Positions 9,701 through 19,900 of a stretch of DNA of 37,500 nt are shown here, piece after piece. Below the pieces are notes generated by a model. That model made no database searches. It saw only the letters and a program-made list of their open reading frames with translations, and was not told where the DNA came from. This stretch comes from Glandiceps talaboti (lineage: Eukaryota; Hemichordata; Enteropneusta; Spengelidae): contig NC_135569.1 in the NCBI RefSeq assembly GCF_964340395.1, positions 5,879,040 to 5,916,539 of the forward strand. Direction: 5' to 3'. The translations under genes were made by a program, and so were the position numbers. How positions within the stretch are numbered: the stretch's first letter is position 1; the number at the start of each line of letters is the position of its first letter.

Positions 9701-12700
9701 GCTACAAAATCATTGGTGCTATTTTTCACTTTCTGTTTTGTTTATTGTTTTGTCTTTTAGAGAGAAGAATAAGAGGAGATAAACGAGATAGACTGATAAG
9801 AGAAGAAAAACCTTACAGAAATAGAAGTCAGGAGAGACATGGTGAACATGAAGAGAGAAAGAGCGCTAGGAATACACCAATCAAACATAGTGGTATGTTT
9901 AGTTTCGGTTATCCAGACACTCGTTGTTGGGGCTCATACTTAAAAACTACCCCAAAACACGCACTTCACTGGTTTGGGTTGATACTGTCTGTCAAAAATA
10001 GCTTCCTGTCCAAACATGAAAAAGACGTTGTTATAAAGTACACTCCAACTGTGTAGAGACTGTAAAACTGCTGCTAACTGTCTGTTAAAACAACAACTGT
10101 GGCAATGATGTGTTGCTGGTAGGATTATGTATATTGTAAGTTCATTGCTTTTCATATACAAGCAGTTGTACATCAGTACCATTGGTAACACTTTTTTTTC
10201 TGTGTTGAATTAGATGAAAGACACGAGTCAAAGAGGGAAGAAATAGATGAGGCTGATATTTTGGAAGTCAATGCCAGTGGTAATGAAGCCATCAGTAGTG
10301 CTAATGAGTCTTCAGGGGCAGAATCCGAAGTAGAGGAGCCTGTATCAGCATCTGAATCCGATGTCGAGGAGATAGAAGTCAGTGCTGAAGAAGAAAGCAG
10401 TGCTGAAGAATCAGAATCGAATGAAGAGGAATCGGGTTCAGCTTCAGATTCAGAGTCAGAATCAGGTAGGCTGCTACACACTCTGAACAATCACAGACAA
10501 ACAAATACGCACACAGTATGCCATATGCCAGATACCTACTTTGCAAACAAAGAAGTGTCCTAATAGAGGGTGCTCCAGATTAGGGGATAGTAGGGTTAAA
10601 CTTTTGTCATGGATGCCAAGCACATGACAGTACAACATGCAGTCGGGAAAAATATATAAATATATTTCATGGAAATTATATCATCTGAAACAAATAAGCT
10701 AAACTATTGAGACTAGCGTAGAATACCATAGACTTTAGCATTGACACAATGAGAAATGGCAAGTTTTAAAAAGAGACATACAGGACCCAACTATTGTAGC
10801 CTGTACTTCTGAATAGCACTCCTAGTCCCAGTGTCCAAACTGTATAACCAGTGTTCGCGCTAACATTCGGCAAAGTCGGAAACGCAAACTCATTTTCAAT
10901 TTGTTGAAAATATTTTATGCTTTGTTCGCCACAGTGACGAACACAAATTCTCACTCAATCTTGATGGTAAAATGATCGTTCACGTCATATCCTTCATGGT
11001 AATTCTGGCAGTTGCCATCATGAGGGGTTTTAAGCACAGTGCAGCACCAGGTATCGATGGCCAGCATTGTGCATTGACTGTCTCAAAAATATCAAAGAAT
11101 GCGCCAACCTTTGGTTTACCCGGGATATTTAAATTTGACGATGATCTCCTAAGGTAATGGTAGCTCATGTTTAGAAAGTGTAACAATATTGGTATAGATG
11201 TTTGTCACGATTGATAAAACACTGTTGGTAAGATTTTTGTCTAGCCAGACGTTAAAACGTAGTGATGAGATTTTTGTTGAGTCAGGCGACGTTATGTTTC
11301 AGGGTTTATGATTTTCGTTATATCTTTGCATTACAGAGGAAGAAAGTAGTAGTAACAGCAGTAGTAGCAGTGGAAGTGAAAGTGAGAGTGAGAAGGAAGA
11401 CAAAGACCAAGATGCCAATAAAGATGGTCCATGTAAGTCTTAAATCTTAACTTAACTGTCATAAGGGGCTTGACGTCAAAGACAGGAAATGTGACTTTTG
11501 CCAACATTCACCAGAGGATGAAGTACACTTTATATTTTATTGTAATCTATACAGGGATCTAAGGAAAGCATTAATAGATAAAATAATAACTTTAATGCCA
11601 AACTTCAGTCCTATGACCATATACAATAAACTACAACATTTAATGATAAAATTTCCCATTGATACTGCAAACATTTTACACAAAGCCTTTAACGTAGGAA
11701 AACCTTTTCTTACAATTAAAACGTGTGTGATATTTATTTATGTATTTATTTTGATATTTTTTGTGTCCTAAAAGCCAGAGGGCTGTATGTGGCTCTTTTT
11801 TGTAAATTTCATTTAAGTACTGTATAATTTGATAAGTCTGCATAGGACACTTTAATAAATAATAACATAACATAACAACATAGTCAAACTAACAAACCCG
11901 ACCTACTTTGTTTTACATGTAAACTCACTTCACTGAAACTCTAGAATTGTAGACTCTTACTGACCCAGTTTTAAACACAAAACTTTGAAAATTACTAAGA
12001 GTGAGAAGGAGGTTTCTTTGGAGATAAACAATGGCTTCTTTTGAAATGAACAATTCTCAGTACACAATATGTAAATTGTCTAATCTCTGCAAGCAAAGCT
12101 CAAGACATAGAAGTAAATGGATAAATTTACAGTATAGTATTAGTAAGATGAAAAGTAGATTCACAGACACTGGATACTAGGCAAATAGAGAAGTAATAAT
12201 GATGATAGTTACAAGTCTATATTTTCAGAAAGTTAATTATATAAATGTTATTGTCATATTGGTTGTTTTTATCACATAGATCCAAAATGAGTGGTTTTTT
12301 TGGGGTGAAAACATGACTTCTCAGTATTTCTGTTCAATAGTCTATAGAGAAATTCACTTGGTTACAAACTGCATTATGTGTTCAGGTCTTTTCAGATTCT
12401 GTACATTTCAAACATAAACATTTGACAAAATCCTGTACTCCTGTCATCTCTTGTTCCTTTGTGATGACAGAAAAAGTGAGGTACTGGTGCTAGAAATCTA
12501 AAACCAATAATCAGACTACCAATAATCATTTTCCTTCCAACGTATTGTCATTGCAAACTTATTCCCGTTTCTTTGATAAAAAATTATTTCAGTAGAATTC
12601 TATAACGAAAATCAATCAGAAAGTTGTTTATTTATGCTCTAATTTAATATTCTCACAAACCAGAGCTGTTATTTCTTCCTCGTCCCTACGAAATATCGAA

Positions 12701-13305
12701 ATAACCTCTTGTCGGTGCATTTTGGACAGTGCCGTAAAAGAGGGGGTATTTACGACAATTTAATGCAATCACAAAATCACTTTGTTTATTTCTGCCCTAT
12801 TTCAGCTGTCATACAAAGTAAATTTGATGACCCCTCGTCTCCAAGTGACACAGCTGATGATATATCAGAAATTAGCAATGGCGAGTACCTACCAGAATCA
12901 CCACAGTTATCTCCAGTAGAATTAAAGCAAGTACTGCCTCCGTACATGCCAGCTATATCTGGGTGTCGGAGTGTTGAAGAGTTCCAGTGTCTGAATAGGA
13001 TAGAGGAAGGAACGTATGGTGTAGTGTACAGAGCTAAAGATAAGAAAACAGGTGAGTTGGAGAAATTGATGGATTCTGTTCACACTCTGTTTGAAAAAAG
13101 TTTTGGTTGATAAAACTTGCATGCACTCGATTATTTTTCTACACCGAGTGAACAAGGGTTTTTCCAAATTTTCGACGACGATGTAGTAAACTTATCTACA
13201 TTTTTGACATGATATGACTGTCGTTATTTGTAATCGCATTTTACCTCATGGCTAGAGAGTCAAAGGAAAACATCAACTTATTCTCACACTCAAGTAAAGT
13301 GTCTC

Positions 13306-13365
<60 letters not shown>

Positions 13366-13690
13366 TGTGTGTGTGGGTGGGTGAGTAGGTGTATGGATGG
13401 ATGGATGGATGAAAAGATGTGTATGTATTGTATGTATGTACCGTGTTTGTGTGTGTGTGTGTGTGTGGATGATTTAAATGTCAAAAAACAGTGTTACTAT
13501 AAATAGATGTGGATGTTGAATGATTAATTATGGTCTTTATGTCTTGTATCGGTTTACAGATGAGATTGTCGCCCTCAAGAGGCTAAAAATGGAGAAAGAA
13601 AAAGAAGGGTTTCCCATCACATCTCTACGTGAAGTCAATACACTGTTGAAATCACAACATCCAAATATTGTAACAGTCAGGGTAAGTACA

Positions 13691-13747
<57 letters not shown>

Positions 13748-13844
13748 TTGTATGTATGTATGTATGTATGTATGTATGTATGTATGTATGTATGTATGTA
13801 TGTATGTATGTAGGTAGGTAGGTAGGTAGGTATGTATGTATGTA

Positions 13845-13905
<61 letters not shown>

Positions 13906-16900
13906 GTATGTATGTATGTATGTACGTACGTATGTATGTATGTATGCATGTTTGTCTTTGATGAGAATATGAGCATGTTTGTACAATAGACAAATACTTA
14001 CAAGTTGGGAAAAACATGATTCAACCATTGTCACCCCATGGTATTAATTCACATTTCTACTTCCTCAACAGGAAATAGTCGTCGGTAGTAACATGGATAA
14101 GATTTATATAGTAATGGACTATGTAGAACATGACTTGAAAAGTTTAATGGAAACTATGAAGCAACCATTCACATTGGGTAAGTAAACAGGAGTGATATGG
14201 GAGTAAATGCATTGGAAGTTATGGAATTGAGGGCCATTGTGTCGATATAGGTCTGTGCCAAAGTTATCATGGTACCCATTATGTAAGACACTTTTTTTAC
14301 CATTATACCATGCATGAGTGAAGTTCAATAAAAAATATGGAATATTTACTCTGGTCACTCTAAGTCATGACAATGCACATTTATGTCACGACAACGCGTG
14401 TCTATGGAGTTTGAGGGCAGTTGTGTCGATATAGGTCTGTGCCAAAGTTATCATGGCATCCGTCATGAAAGACGCTTTTATTTACCATTATAGCATGCAC
14501 GCCAGGTTCAACACAAAATATAGAGTATTTACTCGTCATTCTACATCACAATAACGCACGTCTATGTCATGACAATGGCTGTCATCAGTTCTGCTGTTTT
14601 CGAAATATGAGTCAAAACACTCAAAATTGCCACTACTTTCCCCGATTTCTTTTTTATAGTACTGGCGATGGTATAGTTATATTATTCCCCAATTCGTTTC
14701 TTCATTCAGTCGGAAAATACTCTTAGTTCACTAGCAACTAGTAGTGACATGGCGCCTAAAGTCACTCATTCAGATATATAGAACCTAAACAGTAACAGTT
14801 CATTGGAACATATTGTATCGTGTATACATGTAGTTATGAAATTTCCTCGGAAAAGGTTGTATTTTTTAAAAGTAACTACTCATATTTCCTAGGTTGAACA
14901 AAGGAAATAATATCTAAATATTTACAGTTTAAATCAAAATGTCCTTTTTCCGTCACTTCTTTTGTTCAACTTTTGTTTCAGAAACTAAATTTTTGAAATT
15001 AGTACTCATGCATATATTGATATTATCTGTTATATCCATGTAGGTGAAGTGAAATGTCTTCTACGTCAGTTACTACGGGCTGTACGTCATCTCCATGACA
15101 ACTGGATACTTCATCGTGATCTGAAGACCTCTAACCTGTTGCTAAGTCATAAAGGTGTTCTCAAAGTGGGTGATTTTGGACTAGCTAGGGAGTATGGTTC
15201 TCCTCTCAAACAGTACACGCCTATAGTAGTGACTCTATGGTATAGAGCTCCTGAACTACTGCTAGGAGCAAAGGTAAGAAGGAGATTCATTCTACATACT
15301 ACTTTGGAAATCAAGCTATAGGCAAATTCAGATATATAGAACCTAAACGGTAACAGTTCATTGGAACATATTGTATCGTGTATACATGTAGTTATGAAAT
15401 TTCCTCGGTAAAGGTTGTATTTTTTAAAAGTAAACATTCTTTGCATATGTGACGGCTTGCTCATATTGACTGTGAACAGAAGTATTGTCATTCTTTGCCT
15501 TTCATTCAGTAACCTTCAAAGCACAGATCTGAGTTCTCACGACAAAGATTACTGTAGATGTAGCAGTTCTTTGAAACAGATAGTATTGTGCATAGTTATA
15601 AGAGTTTATAGGAAAAGGTTGTATTTTTTAAGTGAGTATAAGTCACATACCTGAGAGTTTGCCAGTAGGGACTGTGAACAGAGGTACTGTCATTCTTCAC
15701 TTTTGTTTAGTAACCTTCAAAGCACAGATCTGAGGTCTTACTACAAGACTTCTATAGATGTAACAGTTCATTGAAACAGGTTGTATTATGTATAGTTGTA
15801 AGATTTCATACGAAAAGGTCGTATTTTTTCTGGTCATTGTAACAGTGCATAGAGACAGGAGTTATCATTTCTTATCAATAATCAATACACTTTATTGAGA
15901 AATGTTTTGTTTTCCTTTCTGTATCTAGGAATATTCTTGTCCAATAGACTTGTGGTCTGTAGGGTGTATATTTGCTGAGATGCTGACAATGAAGGCGCTA
16001 TTCCCAGGTAGATCTGAAATAGATCAACTCAACCGAATTTTCAAGGTAAGAGTTCAAAGTACTCAGGGGATGATCTTTGACCTTTAACCTTTAGATATGA
16101 CCTTATTTTGATTGGGTATAACAATTTCATACATATTATGGCGTTATGATTTAGCAATAACTGCCACAAGTACAAATCTAGCAGTGTTGCAGCCAGAGGG
16201 GGTTCGGGTCATTTGACGCATTTTTTGGACCTGACCTACAATTTGGAAGTGACTGGTCATAGATGACCCTCACTAAAATTGTATGCAAACATGTTTAGCA
16301 ACATAACCACACCCATAGCAACAGCCAAATGACCGTGTATATTGCATAGATAACAATAGGGTGGATAGGCAACTGTGTAATCATTCAGCAAATATCTAGC
16401 ATGGATCAGCATGTGGGTAAATATTTTTAAAAACTGCACAGTTGTGCTACAAATTCATTGGCGCTTTTTTTTTATAATGACCAAAAAAATTATGATGACC
16501 CTGAAAAATGAAAGTCTCGGGACACTATGTCCCACTCTTTCAAAAGGCTGGCTGCAACACTGGCTAGTAGGATACTGATAAAATAATACTGATAAGCCCA
16601 GAGACTAGCTTTGGATAATATGCTCCAGTGACAGTAGATAGTTAAACTTATACCTTTGCTATGGATTCATGGCTAGCAATATGTATGGGTGAGGCATTGA
16701 TTCAATTCACAATGTAAAAACTGACTTATGTAGATATCATTACTTAGGATACAAAGATAGTGTAAAACCTTGAAGTTCACGTAAATGTGCACTAGAAGAT
16801 AGAAGTTAGAAATCCTCGCTATCAAAGATTGATCAATCAATCAATCAATCAATCAAATTATTATAGGGCCAATCTTGAGCGCAAAGTTCTGTTCAGTAGT

Positions 16901-19900
16901 ACTGAAAAGGCCATTGCAGACTGCAAACATGAAATTGAGAATACAGCGCCCTCGCTCAGATTGGGGGTATCATCACCTCATTGTACTGTTTCGATAGAGC
17001 TTTCTCCCTTGGTATTCTGTAAAAGTGTAAATCAGGGATGTTTTTTGTATTGTTCAGACATCAGCAGTGCTCTATGATTAAATGAGTAACCTATACCATG
17101 TATACCCCAAAGGTACACATAGACAGGAAGTAGAGTGCCACCAAGGTACACACAGATAGGAAGTAGAGCGCCACCATGGCAAATTTTGGAAAGGCCTATG
17201 TCTAAAGCACATTGTAGGCTTTGGTGGATATGTGTTGCTCTACTCTGAAATAAAACTACATCAACATATTGCATAGACAGTTTTAGTTTGTCTTTGTTAG
17301 CTTTCCAATAGTTAATTTTCCATTGTTGTAACTGATGTTTTCTATACATTACACAATATAGGAATTGGGAACACCCAGTGAGAAAATCTGGCCTGGATAC
17401 AGTGAACTACCAGCTGTCAAGAAAGTTACGTTTGCTGATTATCCCTACAATAATCTTAGAAATCGCTTTGGTGCCTACCTTACTGATATAGGTTTTGAAC
17501 TCATGAACAAGTAAGTGTAACATTTTTGGTCACATTTATGCTTCAGCTAGGAGATGAAAAAAGCTGCTTATAACTACATATAATAATGTCACCGTGGACA
17601 ACTTGTACTTGGTAAACAGTAACAATCAAAAACTCAAAAATGACTAGTGACTATTACCATTGCTAAGATCAAAATAAAATGAACAGCGCCCCCACACATC
17701 CATTTGTATTTATCTTTTGTTTTCATGTCTGGTTATAAAGTGACAGATGTTCAAAAGTCCATTACAGTATTTTGGGTTAGAATTATGGTGTCACCACAGA
17801 TGTGACATGAGCATAAAACATGGCCTGAATATTCCTGTTGGATGTCTTTTGATCGATCTGATTGGACATTTGAAAATCCAAGATGGCCACCAAAATCTAT
17901 CATTGATTTTTGTGTTTTACCATTGATTTGATGCAAACAGTCATCTCAGGCAAAGTGGGGTATGCTTCCTCCATAAAAATCGATCATGTATCTTTAAGGG
18001 AGAACCAAGATACACAGAGTGCAAAGCAAAACCTCAAAACTAAATTTAAAAACTTGTTTTTTTCACTAGGTTTTTAACATACAACCCTACGAGACGTATC
18101 ACTGCAGACACAGCATTAGAACATGAATATTTCAAAGAATCACCGCTACCAATAAATGAATCTGATTTCCCTACATGGCCGGCTAAAAGTGAACAACCAA
18201 GAAACACTAAGAGAGAAACAAGTCCTAAAGCTCCTGAAGGTGGAATGAATTTCAACAAATTGGTAAGTCACACATCTAATCAAATTAAAATCCAGTGTAT
18301 TGTACACTTCGCGATTTCTTCTTGGCTGTTACGTTTACAGTCGTTTGTTCTTTTGTGGGTGTTTGTTACACAACACCAGTCGTACCAAATCTCACACTTT
18401 GAGTAGCCAATCAGAATCCGTCTTACAATATATACGCTCAACTTTTGAAATTGAAAGAAAGAGAACCACCAAACAATAACGATAACATCATTGTCTGCAC
18501 ACTGTGCTCATGCTCTTTTTGAACAGAGCACTCTGAAGTACTGTACCCATATGTTTCAGTGCATTAAACATTCTCACTCATTGAGTGAATTCACTCAGCA
18601 CTTAAATTTGGTACACTTTATCACTTTATGGTGCTGTGTCAGATGTATGTAACACGCGATCACAAAAGAAGAAATGACAGTAAAAGTAACAGCCAAAAAG
18701 AAATCGCGAAGTGTACACTACATCAGATTGAGTCCACGTCTAGACTGATAGGTTGCTGGGGCTTCCTTATCATACTTCCCGTTACAACTGTAGGCACACT
18801 GTAGGATGGTGCAGTGGCAATCAAATCAAGTGAGTCACCTACTGTTGCCATGAGCCGTCTGGTATATGTAAATATGGTGCTGATATATGTTACATAATGT
18901 CCAACCTCAAAAACTTTAGAAAAATCCTGTAAACTACATCAATGAGAGCTACCTTATCATCTCTCCACTTACAACTGCAGGCACACATTAGGATAGTGTG
19001 GTGGAAATCAGATCAAAAGAATCTCACCTGCTGTTGCCAATAGATATCTGGTATACCTGTACATATATGTAAAGGTGTTGTGTAATCTCCAACTTATGTG
19101 GGCCAAATGTAAACATTCACACCTGTCTAAGAGCTATCTGCAGATTTTGATCACACCATGTCTAAAAAATATTGGGGAAAGTAATGGCAATTTTGAATGT
19201 TTTGACTCTTACCTTGCACACAGCAGGAACCAGTGATGTACTTAGACATGCATTGTCATGACGTAGAACGACCACAGTACATATTTCATATTTTTGTTCT
19301 GAATGTTCAGCTCGTGCATGGTATAATGGGCTTTAACACCATTGCACCAGTGATAAAATAAAAAAAATTTAATGAATTTTTGGCTATATAAAATATATAA
19401 TTTGATTATTAAATTCAAATCAAACATCTTTAATAATCTCCCAGTGATGTCAAAACTAGTCAAAAGATTCATGTTGATTTTGTGTTCAGTGTCTGCATCT
19501 TATACCTCACAAAAGCCAAGTTGGGAGACGTTCAAACAAAAAATATGGAATTTATACCGTCTTCCTACATCATGGCAATGTAGTCTAAGATTCATGCCGA
19601 TTTTGTATTCAGTGTCTGCATATTAATGTTATTATACCTCACACAAGCCAAGTTGAAGACATTCAAACAAAAAATATGGAATTTATACCGTGGTCTTCCT
19701 ACATCATGGCAATGTCATTGGTTCTTCATTGCTCAAAATCAAATGTTCAAAGTCACCACTATTTTGTTCTGATTTTTCATAAATTATGCATGTAGAATTT
19801 TGCTTTCCTCAGCTGGAAATTTTGAAAAATACTTGTGACAAATGGGCGATGATGTTTCACTATTCATCCTTTGGCTTGAAAGAAACAAATCTAGTGCAAA

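Noticed and set aside
10261-10490. Antisense Ser/Asp-rich frame at CDK11 exon 6
   Set aside because: Mirror of the acidic Ser/Glu codons of the real + strand exon.
10840-11000. Possible MITE end (CAGTGTTCGCGCTAACATTC)
   Set aside because: Only one end could be seen; no matching inverted end or flank duplication nearby.
13537-14034. 165-residue His/Thr/Ile/Tyr frame on the - strand
   Set aside because: It is antisense to CDK11 exon 9 and the (GT)n/(TATG)n tract.
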